Shown here: positions 36,148-46,618 of the stretch, piece by piece | Position numbering within the stretch: the first letter of the stretch is position 1 | How the letters are laid out: every line of letters begins with the position of its first letter | NCBI RefSeq assembly: GCF_038452265.1 | Contig: NZ_CP151842.1 | Location: 2,976,001 to 3,040,000, forward strand | Reading direction: 5' to 3' | DNA length: 64,000 bases | Origin: Vibrio diazotrophicus | Lineage (GTDB): Bacteria; Pseudomonadota; Gammaproteobacteria; Enterobacterales; Vibrionaceae | Notes under the pieces: generated by a model | Databases searched by the model: none | The model's input: the letters and a program-made list of their open reading frames with translations, nothing else | What the model was told of the DNA's origin: nothing | Translations under genes and position numbers: made by a program

Positions 36148-36163
36148 CATATCGATAGTTCGA

Positions 36164-39100
36164 TTACTCTTCTGAAGAGAAACCAGCGTTCAGTAGCGCA
36201 GCTAGGTTATCCGTAGCTTGCTCTGCTGAAGGGCCTTCTTTCTGAGCTTCACGCTTAGATTGACGCTCTTGGTGGTACGCAAAACCAGTACCAGCAGGAA
36301 TCAAGCGACCAACGATAACGTTCTCTTTCAGACCACGTAGGTCATCACGCTTACCAGATACCGCAGCTTCAGTCAGTACGCGCGTCGTTTCTTGGAACGA
36401 TGCCGCAGAGATGAACGATTCTGTCGCTAGAGACGCTTTCGTGATACCTAGAAGTTCACGTTCGAAACGTGCTGGCTCTTTGCCTTCTGCTTCTAAAGCA
36501 CGGTTAGCAATCTTAACTTGTGAGTATTCAACTTGCTCACCAGGTAGGAACTCAGAGTCACCTGCGAAAGTAATTGTACACTTACGTAGCATCTGACGAA
36601 CGATGGTTTCGATGTGCTTATCGTTAATCTTAACGCCTTGCAGACGGTAAACTTCCTGAACTTCGTTAGCAATGTAAGAAGTTACAGCATGGATACCACG
36701 CAGACGTAGGATGTCATGTGGAGACTCTGGACCATCTGCGATCACGTCACCACGTTCGATACGCTCACCTTCAAACACGTTCAACTGACGATGCTTAGGA
36801 ATCATCTCTTCGTAAACTTCACCGCTGTCGCGAGTGATAACTAGACGACGTTTACCCTTAGTCTCTTTACCGAACGACACAGTACCTGTGTACTCAGCAA
36901 GGATTGCAGGCTCTTTCGGCTTACGAGCTTCAAATAGGTCTGCTACGCGAGGTAGACCACCCGTGATGTCTCGGTTACCGCCAGATTTCTGAGGAATACG
37001 AGCAAGAGTATCACCCACATTCACTTCAGCGCCATCTTCGATGTTCACGATAGCTTTACCAGGTAGGAAGTATTGAGCTGGCATATCTGTACCAGGGATC
37101 ACTACATCGTTACCTTTCTCATCCACAAGTTTGATAGCTGGACGCATATCTTTACCTGCTGCTGGACGAGCTGCTGCATCCGTTACTTCGCTTGAAGATA
37201 GACCTGTTAGATCATCTGTTTGACGAGAAACGGTTACGCCATCGATCATGTCTACGAACTGGATGCGACCTGCCACTTCAGTGATGATTGGCAATGTGTG
37301 CGCTTCCCAGTTTGCTACTGTTTCACCAGCTTCAACTGCGTCGCTATCTGCTTTGCTTAGCAATGAACCGTAAGGAAGTTTGTGCTTCTCTTTGGTACGA
37401 CCAAATTCGTCAATGATAGTTAGCTCAGATGCACGAGATGTGATTACTAGCTTGCCATCTTTGTTAATTACGAACTTAGCATTGTGTAGCTTAACAGAAC
37501 CAGTGTTCTTAGCTTGGATGCTGTTCTCTGCTGCTGCCGTAGATGCCGCACCACCGATGTGGAACGTACGCATCGTTAACTGTGTACCCGGTTCACCGAT
37601 AGACTGAGCAGCGATAACACCTACTGCTTCACCTTGGTTCACTAGGTGACCACGAGCTAGGTCACGACCGTAACATAGTGCACAACAACCGAAGTCTGCG
37701 TCACAGGTTACTACTGAACGTACTTTAATACGGTCAACAGAGTTGTCGTTTAGAACCTGACACCATTTCTCATCAAGAAGTGTGTTACGAGGAACTAGAA
37801 CTTCTTCTGTACCTGGTTTCAGAATGTCTTCTGCAACCACACGACCAAGCGCAAGTTCAGTTAGCGGAACTTTAACGTCACCACCCTCGATGTGAGGCAT
37901 CATGTCTACACCCTCATGGGTGCCACAGTCGTGCTCATAAACTACTACGTCTTGAGCAACGTCTACTAGACGACGTGTTAGGTAACCTGAGTTCGCTGTC
38001 TTCAATGCTGTATCCGCAAGACCCTTACGAGCACCGTGCGTTGAGATAAAGTACTGAAGTACGTTTAGACCTTCTTTAAAGTTCGCAGTGATTGGCGTCT
38101 CGATGATTGAACCATCTGGACGAGCCATCAGACCACGCATACCTGCTAGCTGACGAATCTGAGCTGCAGAACCACGAGCACCTGAGTCAGCCATCATATA
38201 GATGCTGTTAAATGACTCTTGCTTCTCTTCTTCACCGTCACGGTTAATAACCATTTCAGATGAAAGGTTCTCCATCATCGCTTTTGCTACGCGATCGTTG
38301 GTCGATGCCCAAATATCGATCACTTTGTTGTAGCGTTCGCCCGCAGTTACAAGACCAGACTGGAACTGTTCTTGAATTTCGCGTACTTCTTCTTCCGCTT
38401 CTGCGATTTCAGTGTATTTCGCAGGTGGTACAACCATATCGTCGATACCAACAGATACACCTGAAAGTGCCGCATAAGCGAAACCAGCGTACATGATTTG
38501 GTCAGCGAAGATTACAGTATCTTTCAGACCTAGCTTACGGTATGCCTCGTTAAGTAGGTTAGAAATTTGTTTCTTACCTAGCTTTTGGTTAACGATGCTG
38601 TAAGGAAGACCTGACGGTACGATTTGCCACAACATTGCACGGCCGACAGTAGTGTCTACCATCTTAGTTTCTGTTGTGCTGTTACCATCTTCGTCAACAA
38701 CGGTTTCTGTAATACGTACTTTAACGCGTGCGTGTAGCTCTGCGCTCTTAGTGCGGTATGCCTTTTCAGCCTCTTCTGGGCCAGCAAGGTACATGCCTTC
38801 ACCTTTCGCGTTGATCTTCTCACGAGTCATGTAGTACAGACCCAATACAACGTCCTGAGAAGGTACGATGATCGGATCACCTGACGCTGGCGACAGAATG
38901 TTGTTTGTCGACATCATCAGAGTACGAGCTTCTAGCTGTGCTTCTAGAGTTAGAGGCACGTGCACCGCCATTTGGTCACCATCGAAGTCCGCGTTATACG
39001 CCGCACACACTAGTGGGTGTAGCTGAATCGCTTTACCTTCGATAAGTACAGGTTCAAATGCCTGGATACCTAGACGGTGAAGTGTTGGTGCACGGTTAAG

Positions 39101-40366
39101 TAGCACTGGGTGTTCGCGGATTACTTCATCCAAGATATCCCATACAACAGCTTCTTCACGCTCTACCATTTTCTTAGCTGCTTTGATTGTAGTCGCAAGA
39201 CCACGAGTCTCTAGCTTGCTGTAGATAAATGGTTTGAATAGCTCAAGTGCCATCTTCTTAGGAAGACCACACTGGTGCAGACGAAGGTATGGACCTACTG
39301 TGATTACAGAACGGCCAGAGTAGTCTACACGTTTACCTAGAAGGTTCTGACGGAAACGACCTTGTTTACCCTTGATCATATCAGCAAGAGATTTCAGAGG
39401 ACGCTTGTTCGAACCTGTGATCGCGCGACCGCGACGACCGTTGTCTAGAAGCGCATCAACAGACTCTTGTAGCATACGTTTTTCGTTGCGTACGATGATG
39501 TCTGGAGCAGCAAGCTCAAGAAGACGTTTCAAACGGTTGTTACGGTTAATAACACGACGGTATAGATCGTTCAGATCAGAAGTCGCAAAGCGACCGCCAT
39601 CTAGTGGTACTAGAGGACGTAGATCTGGCGGAAGCACTGGAAGAACAGTCAGAATCATCCACTCAGGTTTGTTACCTGAACTTACGAATGCTTCAACTAG
39701 CTTCAAACGCTTCGTTACTTTCTTACGCTTAGTTTCTGAGTTAGTCGTATCTAGCTCTTCACGCATCTGTTCGATTTCTGCATGAAGGTCCATTGAGCTT
39801 AATAGATCTTTGATCGCTTCAGCACCCATCTTAGCGGAGAATTCATCACCCCACTCTTCTAGGCGATCTAGGTACTCTTCCTCAGTCAGCATTTGACCTT
39901 TTTCAAGATCAGTCATGCCAGGTTCCGTTACTACGTACATTTCGAAGTAAAGAACGCGCTCGATATCACGTAGCGGCATATCCATTAATAGACCGATACG
40001 AGATGGTAGAGATTTTAGGAACCAGATGTGAGCAACTGGAGATGCAAGCTCGATGTGGCCCATACGGTCACGACGAACTTTAGTCTGTGTAACTTCAACG
40101 CCACACTTCTCACAGATAACACCACGGTGTTTTAGACGCTTATATTTACCACAAAGACATTCGTAGTCTTTTACTGGGCCAAAAATACGCGCACAAAACA
40201 GACCATCACGTTCAGGTTTGAACGTACGATAGTTAATCGTTTCAGGTTTTTTAACTTCACCAAAAGACCATGAACGAATCATGTCTGGTGAAGACAGACC
40301 GATTTTGATTGCATCAAATTCTTCGGTCTTATGCTGTGCTTTTAGAAAGTTTAATAAGTCTTTCAC
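36164..40366 (-). CDS. rpoC: RNA polymerase subunit beta-prime
   Basis: RpoC (1400 aa) forms the catalytic core of RNA polymerase with beta. The N-terminal zinc site (CLCGKYKRLKHRGVICEKCG), the active-site aspartates in NADFDGDQMAVH, the second zinc site (CDADFGCCALCYGRDLARG) and the trigger-loop region (MRTFHIGGAAS) are intact. Length matches enteric and Vibrio homologues. It is 87 bp downstream of rpoB, the last gene of the rplJL-rpoBC unit. Confidence 0.99.
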   Translation of the reverse strand: MKDLLNFLKAQHKTEEFDAIKIGLSSPDMIRSWSFGEVKKPETINYRTFKPERDGLFCARIFGPVKDYECLCGKYKRLKHRGVICEKCGVEVTQTKVRRDRMGHIELASPVAHIWFLKSLPSRIGLLMDMPLRDIERVLYFEMYVVTEPGMTDLEKGQMLTEEEYLDRLEEWGDEFSAKMGAEAIKDLLSSMDLHAEIEQMREELDTTNSETKRKKVTKRLKLVEAFVSSGNKPEWMILTVLPVLPPDLRPLVPLDGGRFATSDLNDLYRRVINRNNRLKRLLELAAPDIIVRNEKRMLQESVDALLDNGRRGRAITGSNKRPLKSLADMIKGKQGRFRQNLLGKRVDYSGRSVITVGPYLRLHQCGLPKKMALELFKPFIYSKLETRGLATTIKAAKKMVEREEAVVWDILDEVIREHPVLLNRAPTLHRLGIQAFEPVLIEGKAIQLHPLVCAAYNADFDGDQMAVHVPLTLEAQLEARTLMMSTNNILSPASGDPIIVPSQDVVLGLYYMTREKINAKGEGMYLAGPEEAEKAYRTKSAELHARVKVRITETVVDEDGNSTTETKMVDTTVGRAMLWQIVPSGLPYSIVNQKLGKKQISNLLNEAYRKLGLKDTVIFADQIMYAGFAYAALSGVSVGIDDMVVPPAKYTEIAEAEEEVREIQEQFQSGLVTAGERYNKVIDIWASTNDRVAKAMMENLSSEMVINRDGEEEKQESFNSIYMMADSGARGSAAQIRQLAGMRGLMARPDGSIIETPITANFKEGLNVLQYFISTHGARKGLADTALKTANSGYLTRRLVDVAQDVVVYEHDCGTHEGVDMMPHIEGGDVKVPLTELALGRVVAEDILKPGTEEVLVPRNTLLDEKWCQVLNDNSVDRIKVRSVVTCDADFGCCALCYGRDLARGHLVNQGEAVGVIAAQSIGEPGTQLTMRTFHIGGAASTAAAENSIQAKNTGSVKLHNAKFVINKDGKLVITSRASELTIIDEFGRTKEKHKLPYGSLLSKADSDAVEAGETVANWEAHTLPIITEVAGRIQFVDMIDGVTVSRQTDDLTGLSSSEVTDAAARPAAGKDMRPAIKLVDEKGNDVVIPGTDMPAQYFLPGKAIVNIEDGAEVNVGDTLARIPQKSGGNRDITGGLPRVADLFEARKPKEPAILAEYTGTVSFGKETKGKRRLVITRDSGEVYEEMIPKHRQLNVFEGERIERGDVIADGPESPHDILRLRGIHAVTSYIANEVQEVYRLQGVKINDKHIETIVRQMLRKCTITFAGDSEFLPGEQVEYSQVKIANRALEAEGKEPARFERELLGITKASLATESFISAASFQETTRVLTEAAVSGKRDDLRGLKENVIVGRLIPAGTGFAYHQERQSKREAQKEGPSAEQATDNLAALLNAGFSSEE

Positions 40367-40453
40367 AATCAGCTCCTGTAAGGAGTTAAAAGCAGCCAGC
40401 CAAACGCCAGCTGCTTTCTACCAGATAATCACATTTCTCTGACGAGAAACGAA

Positions 40454-43400
40454 TTACTCTTCGTCTTCTAGCTCGATGTTGATACCTAGCGAGCGAATCT
40501 CTTTCAACAATACGTTGAACGATTCTGGCATGCCAGGTTCCATGCTGTGGTTGCCATCTACGATGTTCTTATACATCTTAGTACGGCCGTTAACGTCATC
40601 CGACTTAACTGTTAGCATTTCTTGTAGCGTGTAAGCAGCACCGTAAGCTTCAAGTGCCCATACTTCCATCTCACCGAAACGCTGACCACCGAACTGAGCT
40701 TTACCACCAAGTGGTTGCTGAGTAACAAGGCTGTAAGAACCCGTAGAACGAGCATGCATCTTGTCATCAACAAGGTGGTTCAGTTTCAGCATGTACATGT
40801 AACCAACAGTTACAGGACGCTCAAACGCATCACCTGTACGACCATCGAACAATGTCAACTGACCAGACGTTGGAAGGTCTGCCAGTGTCAATAGTTCTTT
40901 GATTGAAGCTTCGTTCGCGCCATCAAATACTGGTGTTGCAATCGGTAGACCGTTGCGTAGGTTACCAGCCAGCACACGTACTTCTTCATCGCTCATAGAA
41001 GCGATGTCAACGTTCTGACGAGTTTCACCAAGATCGTAAACCTTCTGTAGGAATTCGCGCAGCTTAGCAAGCTCTTGCTGTTCCTTAATCATTTGGTTGA
41101 TCTTGTCACCAATACCTTTAGCCGCCAGACCTAAGTGAACTTCTAGGATCTGACCGATGTTCATACGCGAAGGTACACCCAGTGGGTTAAGTACGATATC
41201 GACTGGCTGACCAGTTTCATCGTAAGGCATGTCTTCAACAGGGTTGATCTTAGAGATTACACCCTTGTTACCGTGACGACCCGCCATCTTATCACCCGGT
41301 TGGATGCGACGTTTCACCGCTAGGTAAACTTTAACGATCTTCAGTACACCTGGTGCTAGATCATCACCTTGAGTGATCTTGCGACGCTTAGCTTCGAATT
41401 TCTTATCGAAGTCAGCTTTCAGTTCGTCGTACTGCTCTGCTAGCTGTTCTAGCTGAGTTTGTAGTTCGTCGTCTTCTAGCGTTTGTTCTAGCAACTGCTT
41501 ACGGTCGATAGATTCAACTTTAGCTTCGCTGTAGCCTGCAGTAAGTAGCAGAGAACGAACACGTGCAAATAGACCGCCTTCAAGAATTTGGAACTCTTCA
41601 GTAAGATCTTTCTTCGCTTCTTTCAGCTGCATTTGTTCGATTTCAAGTGCACGCTTGTCTTTCTCTACGCCATCGCGAGTGAAGACTTGTACATCGATAA
41701 CCGTACCTGCAACAGAGTTAGGCACACGTAGTGAAGTATCTTTAACGTCAGAAGCTTTTTCACCGAAGATAGCGCGTAGTAGCTTCTCTTCTGGAGTTAG
41801 CTGAGTTTCACCTTTAGGTGTTACTTTACCAACTAGGATGTCGCCACCCTTAACTTCTGCACCAATGTAAACGATACCTGACTCATCCAATTTAGATAGA
41901 GCAGCTTCACCTACGTTTGGAATATCCGCAGTGATCTCTTCAGCACCAAGCTTAGTATCACGAGCCACACAAGATAGTTCTTGAATGTGGATAGTGGTAA
42001 AGCGGTCTTCTTGAACAACACGCTCAGAAACTAAGATCGAGTCTTCGAAGTTGTAACCGTTCCAAGGCATAAATGCGATACGCATGTTTTGGCCAAGAGC
42101 CAATTCGCCTAGGTCAGTTGAAGGACCATCTGCAACTACGTCACCACGAGCAACAAGTTCACCTGGCATCACACAAGGACGCTGGTTGATACATGTGTTT
42201 TGGTTTGAACGTGTGTACTTAGTTAGGTTGTAGATATCGATACCCGCTTCACCTGGTACCAACTCTTCTTCATTAACCTTAACAACGATACGAGATGCGT
42301 CCACAGACTGAACAACACCACCACGTTTAGCAACAGCAGTTACACCTGAGTCAACAGCTACGTTACGTTCAATACCAGTACCAACTAGAGGCTTGTCTGC
42401 TCTTAGAGTTGGAACTGCCTGACGTTGCATGTTCGCACCCATCAATGCACGGTTCGCGTCATCGTGTTCTAGGAACGGGATAAGCGAAGCTGCGATAGAT
42501 ACTACTTGGTTTGTAGCAACGTCCATGTAGTCAACGTGTTCACGAGGGTGAAGACCAGATTCACCTTTTTGACGTGCTGTGATCAGTTCGTCAGCAAAAG
42601 TGCTTTCTTCTGTCAGCTTCGCGTTCGCCTGAGCGATAACGAATTGACCTTCCTCGATAGCTGATAGGTAATCAACTTCATCAGTAACAACACCATCAAC
42701 TACACGACGGTACGGAGTTTCTAGGAAACCGTACTCGTTACAACGTGCAAACGCAGATAAAGAGTTGATCAAACCGATGTTTGGACCTTCAGGCGTTTCG
42801 ATAGGACATAGACGACCGTAGTGAGTTACGTGTACGTCACGTACTTCGAAGCCAGCACGTTCACGAGTAAGGCCACCAGGACCCAATGCAGAAATACGAC
42901 GTTTGTGCGTAACTTCTGAAAGCGGGTTGTTTTGGTCCATAAATTGTGAAAGCTGTGAAGAACCAAAGAATTCTTTTACAGCAGCAGAAATCGGTTTCGC
43001 GTTGATCAGATCTTGTGGCATCACGTTATCTAGATCGCCTAGGCTTAGACGTTCTTTAACTGCGCGTTCAACACGTACAAGACCAACACGGAATTGGTTT
43101 TCTGCCATTTCGCCTACGCTACGGATACGACGGTTGCCAAGGTGGTCGATATCGTCCACTTCGCCAATACCGTTACGGATCGCGATAAGCTTCTTCATCA
43201 CTTCGATGATATCAGTTTCATCAAGAGTGCCTTGCTCACCAGCGTCTTCACGACCGATTGAGCTGTTGAACTTCATACGACCTACAGTTGATAGATCGTA
43301 ACGTTCTTCAGAGAAGAATAGGCTATTAAATAGCGTTTCAGCCGCTTCTTTCGTTGGCGGCTCGCCAGGGCGCATCATGCGGTAGATTTCTACAAGCGCA

Positions 43401-44482
43401 GAAATACGGTCAGTTGTGCTGTCAACACGGACAGTGTCAGACATGAATGGACCGTGGTCTAGATCGTTCGTAAATAGAACTTCTAGTTTTTTGTATCCCG
43501 CTTGAGATAAGTTCGCTAGTGCTTCTAGGCTAATCTCTTGGTTAGCCGCGATGATTACTTCGCCAGTCGCTTCATTGATGTAATCTTTAGAAGATACTTT
43601 ACCAACTGTGTATTCAACTGGTACTTCAATGAATTCAACGCCATCTTTTTCAAGTTGACGGATGTGACGAGCCGTAACGCGACGACCTTTCTCTACATAG
43701 ACCTTGCCATCAGCTTCGATGTCAAACGTAGCCGTTTCACCACGTAGACGCTCAGGCACCAACTCCATCATTAGAGTTTGGTCTTTCACTTCGAAGTTTA
43801 CTTTTTCGAAGAAGATATCAAGGATCTCTTCAGTCGTCTTACCTAGAGCACGAAGAATGATCGATGCTGGTAGTTTACGACGGCGGTCAATACGTACGTA
43901 TAGGTTATCCTTTGGATCGAATTCGAAATCCAACCATGAACCACGGTAAGGAATGATACGCGCGTTATATAGAACTTTACCTGAAGAGTGGGTCTTACCC
44001 TTATCGCTGTCGAAGAATACGCCTGGGCTTCTGTGCAGCTGGGATACGATAACCCTCTCGGTACCATTAATTACAAAGGTACCATTATCTGTCATGAGTG
44101 GAATTTCACCCATGTAGACTTCTTGTTCTTTAATATCTTTGACAGTACCTGCTGGCGCGTCTTTATCAAAAATCACAAGGCGTAGTTTTACGCGCAGTGG
44201 TTTTGAATAAGTTACACCACGGATTTGACATTCTTTAACGTCAAAAACTGGCTCACCAAGACGGTAGCTAACGTATTGCAGCTCTGAATTGCCGTTGTAG
44301 CTCTGAATTGGAAATACAGAACGAAAAGCAGCTTCAAGACCGTATTGTCCCTCAGGATCCTGTTCGATAAATTTATCGAATGAATCGAGCTGGATCGATA
44401 GCAGGTATGGAATGTCCAGTACTTGTGGACGAGTACCAAAGTCCTTACGGATGCGCTTTTTCTCGGTATAAGAGTAAACCAT
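40454..44482 (-). CDS. rpoB: RNA polymerase subunit beta
   Basis: RpoB (1342 aa) is the second large catalytic subunit. The rifampicin pocket reads SQLSQFMDQNNPLSEVTHKR followed by RISALGPGG, the unmutated form, so no common resistance substitution is present. The C terminus (HSMEPGMPESFNVLLKEIRS) is complete. An AGGA site precedes the ATG. The gene follows rplL after 231 bp that contain an attenuator-type hairpin. Confidence 0.99.
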   Translation of the reverse strand: MVYSYTEKKRIRKDFGTRPQVLDIPYLLSIQLDSFDKFIEQDPEGQYGLEAAFRSVFPIQSYNGNSELQYVSYRLGEPVFDVKECQIRGVTYSKPLRVKLRLVIFDKDAPAGTVKDIKEQEVYMGEIPLMTDNGTFVINGTERVIVSQLHRSPGVFFDSDKGKTHSSGKVLYNARIIPYRGSWLDFEFDPKDNLYVRIDRRRKLPASIILRALGKTTEEILDIFFEKVNFEVKDQTLMMELVPERLRGETATFDIEADGKVYVEKGRRVTARHIRQLEKDGVEFIEVPVEYTVGKVSSKDYINEATGEVIIAANQEISLEALANLSQAGYKKLEVLFTNDLDHGPFMSDTVRVDSTTDRISALVEIYRMMRPGEPPTKEAAETLFNSLFFSEERYDLSTVGRMKFNSSIGREDAGEQGTLDETDIIEVMKKLIAIRNGIGEVDDIDHLGNRRIRSVGEMAENQFRVGLVRVERAVKERLSLGDLDNVMPQDLINAKPISAAVKEFFGSSQLSQFMDQNNPLSEVTHKRRISALGPGGLTRERAGFEVRDVHVTHYGRLCPIETPEGPNIGLINSLSAFARCNEYGFLETPYRRVVDGVVTDEVDYLSAIEEGQFVIAQANAKLTEESTFADELITARQKGESGLHPREHVDYMDVATNQVVSIAASLIPFLEHDDANRALMGANMQRQAVPTLRADKPLVGTGIERNVAVDSGVTAVAKRGGVVQSVDASRIVVKVNEEELVPGEAGIDIYNLTKYTRSNQNTCINQRPCVMPGELVARGDVVADGPSTDLGELALGQNMRIAFMPWNGYNFEDSILVSERVVQEDRFTTIHIQELSCVARDTKLGAEEITADIPNVGEAALSKLDESGIVYIGAEVKGGDILVGKVTPKGETQLTPEEKLLRAIFGEKASDVKDTSLRVPNSVAGTVIDVQVFTRDGVEKDKRALEIEQMQLKEAKKDLTEEFQILEGGLFARVRSLLLTAGYSEAKVESIDRKQLLEQTLEDDELQTQLEQLAEQYDELKADFDKKFEAKRRKITQGDDLAPGVLKIVKVYLAVKRRIQPGDKMAGRHGNKGVISKINPVEDMPYDETGQPVDIVLNPLGVPSRMNIGQILEVHLGLAAKGIGDKINQMIKEQQELAKLREFLQKVYDLGETRQNVDIASMSDEEVRVLAGNLRNGLPIATPVFDGANEASIKELLTLADLPTSGQLTLFDGRTGDAFERPVTVGYMYMLKLNHLVDDKMHARSTGSYSLVTQQPLGGKAQFGGQRFGEMEVWALEAYGAAYTLQEMLTVKSDDVNGRTKMYKNIVDGNHSMEPGMPESFNVLLKEIRSLGINIELEDEE

Positions 44483-44650
44483 GGGGTTCCTCAGCTCGCT
44501 GATAAGTGACCCAAACTGTCCACCTTGAAGGTTTAGGACAGTGACTAAATCGCTGTTTACTGTAGTGACGGTTTGTCAGTTCGACTTCCGCTTTTTGCAT
44601 GAATATGGGACGCTTAAACAGCGGGAAAATTCGCCCATACCCTACAGCGC

Positions 44651-44698
44651 AAAAAGGCCGGTGGTTATTAAACCACCAGCCATTAGCCTTTCGGCTAA
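44651..44698 (-). terminator. Attenuator-type hairpins between rplL and rpoB
   Basis: Read on the minus strand, a small GNRA-capped hairpin (TTAGCCGAAAGGCTAA, 44683-44698) sits just after rplL. It is followed by an 11-bp stem with one G-T wobble (44656-44681) and five T (44651-44655). In E. coli an attenuator in this gap lowers rpoBC transcription relative to the ribosomal protein genes; the same role is inferred here. Confidence 0.8.
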
Positions 44699-44713
44699 GA
44701 AATTAAGTAATTA

Positions 44714-45082
44714 TTACTTAACTTCAACAGTTGCACCAGCTTCTTCAAGCTCTTTCTTCAGTGCTTCTGCTTCTTCTTTAGAAACAGCTTCTTTCAGAGG
44801 AGCTGGAGCGCCGTCAACTAGAGCTTTAGCTTCTTTAAGACCTAGGCCAGTTGCACCACGTACTGCTTTGATTACAGAAACTTTGTTCGCACCAGCAGCA
44901 GTTAGGATTACGTTGAATTCAGTTTGCTCTTCAACAGCTGCACCAGCAGCAGCGCCGCCAGCTACAACTGCAGCAGCAGCAGAAACACCGAATTTTTCTT
45001 CCATTGCAGTGATTAGTTCAACAACTTGCATTACAGACATTTCTGCAACTGCGTCTAGGATTTGCTCGTTAGTAATAGACAT
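44714..45082 (-). CDS. rplL: 50S ribosomal protein L7/L12
   Basis: L7/L12 (122 aa) forms the mobile stalk of the 50S subunit that recruits translational GTPases. The N-terminal dimerisation region, the Ala-rich hinge (AAAAVVAGGAAAGAAVEEQTEF) and the C-terminal GLGLKEAKALVDGAP factor-binding helix are clear. It lies 59 bp downstream of rplJ. Confidence 0.98.
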   Translation of the reverse strand: MSITNEQILDAVAEMSVMQVVELITAMEEKFGVSAAAAVVAGGAAAGAAVEEQTEFNVILTAAGANKVSVIKAVRGATGLGLKEAKALVDGAPAPLKEAVSKEEAEALKKELEEAGATVEVK

Positions 45083-45141
45083 AACAATTCTCTTTTAAGT
45101 CAACAATAAGTTTATTTTGCAACCAGTAAAAAGCAAGGCAA

Positions 45142-45630
45142 TTAAGCAGCTTCTTTTTGATCACGGATAGCAGCGATAGTACGTACCAATTTGCCAGCAG
45201 AAGCTTCTTTCATGCACATCATTAGTCGTGCGATTGCTTCGTCGTAAGTTGGTAGTGTCGCTAGTACTTCAACGTCAGTGATAGAACCTTCGAATGCAGC
45301 AGCTTTGATTTCGAATGCTTTGTTCTCTTTAGCGAAGTCTTTAAAAAGACGTGCTGCAGCACCTGGGTGCTCATTAGAGAAGCCGATCAAAGTTGGACCT
45401 ACGAATACGTCTTGTAGACATTCGTAAGCTGTGCCTTCTACAGCGCGACGTGCAAGTGTGTTACGAACAACTTTTAGGTAAACACCAGCTTCACGAGCTT
45501 GTTTACGTAGAGTTGTCATAGCAGCAACTTGTACACCACGAGAGTCAGCTACAACTGCAGAAAGTGCACCACTGGCCGCTTCGTTGACTTCAGCAACAAT
45601 TGCTTGTTTGTCTTGAAGGTTTAAAGCCAT
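45142..45630 (-). CDS. rplJ: 50S ribosomal protein L10
   Basis: L10 (162 aa) anchors the L7/L12 stalk to 23S rRNA. With L12 it represses its own translation through the leader RNA, and a conserved L10 leader is visible at 45745-45815. The start MALNLQDKQAIVAEVNEAA and the KLVRTIAAIRDQKEAA end are family-typical. Confidence 0.98.
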   Translation of the reverse strand: MALNLQDKQAIVAEVNEAASGALSAVVADSRGVQVAAMTTLRKQAREAGVYLKVVRNTLARRAVEGTAYECLQDVFVGPTLIGFSNEHPGAAARLFKDFAKENKAFEIKAAAFEGSITDVEVLATLPTYDEAIARLMMCMKEASAGKLVRTIAAIRDQKEAA

Positions 45631-45744
45631 CTTGGATTACTCCTGGTTGATATTACACCACTCACTATTGTCACAACAGTGAGAGATTATTAGGTGCAGT
45701 TCCAGAAGAAAGGTAACCCATTCTTTAAAATAAAAAATGAAATC

Positions 45745-45815
45745 TTTCTGTCAGGTTCGGGCACCATCTACGTAGGTTGTATTAAGTTATCGAATGATAA
45801 CGCCTACGGTCTTGG
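45745..45815 (-). promoter_or_regulatory. L10 leader (ribosomal protein autoregulatory element)
   Basis: In the rplJ 5' leader the minus strand reads AGACCGTAGGCGTTATC, a hairpin, then CTACGTAGATGGTGCCCGAA. These are the conserved parts of the L10 leader, the L10-(L12)4 binding site with a kink-turn. The rest of the 282-bp gap holds the promoter and hairpin at 45869-45907. Confidence 0.8.
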
Positions 45816-45868
45816 ACGGAGACTGAATTCTGATTCAGAGAATCGGGCTTCAGCCCCAACCACAAATA

Positions 45869-45907
45869 TTAGGCGCAAAATTATACACAAATTTTGCGCC
45901 TAAGCAA
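45869..45907 (-). promoter_or_regulatory. rplJ promoter overlapping a 14-bp hairpin
   Basis: On the minus strand TTGCTT (45902-45907) and TATAAT (45880-45885) are 16 bp apart. A 14-bp perfect inverted repeat (45869-45882 with 45890-45903; AGGCGCAAAATT core, seven-base loop) overlaps the promoter, with the -10 element at the loop and inner stem. The hairpin lies ten bases after the rplA stop. Confidence 0.7.
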
Positions 45908-45912
45908 ATGCA

Positions 45913-46614
45913 TTATGCTTGAGTGTTCAGAGTATTCTGATCAACAGCAACACCAGCACCCATAGTAGTAGAGATGCTTACCTTCTTCAGGAAAGTACCT
46001 TTCGCTGAAGATGGTTTTGCTTTCTTAAGCGCAACTAGTAGAGCTTCTAAGTTCTCTTGTAGTTGGTTAGCTTCGAAAGACACCTTACCAATAGTAGTGT
46101 GGATGATACCGTTCTTGTCGTTACGGTAACGAACCTGACCAGCTTTAGCGTTCTTAACCGCTTCAGCAACGTTAGGAGTTACAGTACCAACTTTAGGGTT
46201 TGGCATTAGACCACGTGGACCAAGGATGGTACCAAGTTGACCTACAACGCGCATTGCATCTGGAGATGCGATAACTACGTCGAAGTCCATAACACCTTTC
46301 TTAACTTGATCAGCTAGGTCTTCCATACCCACTAGGTCAGCGCCTGCAGCTTTAGCAGCTTCAGCGTTTGCACCTTGAGTGAATACAGCAACACGGATAT
46401 CACGACCAGTACCGTGTGGTAGTACAGTTGCACCACGTACGTTTTGGTCAGATTTACGAGCGTCGATACCTAGGTTAACAGCAACGTCAACAGACTCTAC
46501 GAATTTTGCAGTTGCTAGTTCTTTAAGAAGAGCAACAGCTTCGTTGATTTCGTACTCTTTAGTTACATCCACTTTCTCGCGGATTGTACGCATACGCTTA
46601 GTTAGTTTTGCCAT
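45913..46614 (-). CDS. rplA: 50S ribosomal protein L1
   Basis: L1 (233 aa) forms the E-site stalk of the 50S subunit and is the translational repressor of the rplK-rplA unit in E. coli. Conserved segments include VNLGIDARKSDQNVRGATVLPHG, GPRGLMPNPKVGTVTPN and RYRNDKNGIIHTTIG. It follows rplK by four bases. Confidence 0.98.
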   Translation of the reverse strand: MAKLTKRMRTIREKVDVTKEYEINEAVALLKELATAKFVESVDVAVNLGIDARKSDQNVRGATVLPHGTGRDIRVAVFTQGANAEAAKAAGADLVGMEDLADQVKKGVMDFDVVIASPDAMRVVGQLGTILGPRGLMPNPKVGTVTPNVAEAVKNAKAGQVRYRNDKNGIIHTTIGKVSFEANQLQENLEALLVALKKAKPSSAKGTFLKKVSISTTMGAGVAVDQNTLNTQA

Positions 46615-46618
46615 TATA

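Noticed and set aside
42903..43301. A 132-codon plus-strand frame opposite rpoB
   Set aside because: It is antisense to rpoB and has no start signal or recognisable domain.
44541..45098. A 185-codon plus-strand frame opposite rplL
   Set aside because: It is antisense to a highly conserved ribosomal protein gene; its Ala/Ser-rich composition is the shadow of the L7/L12 hinge codons.
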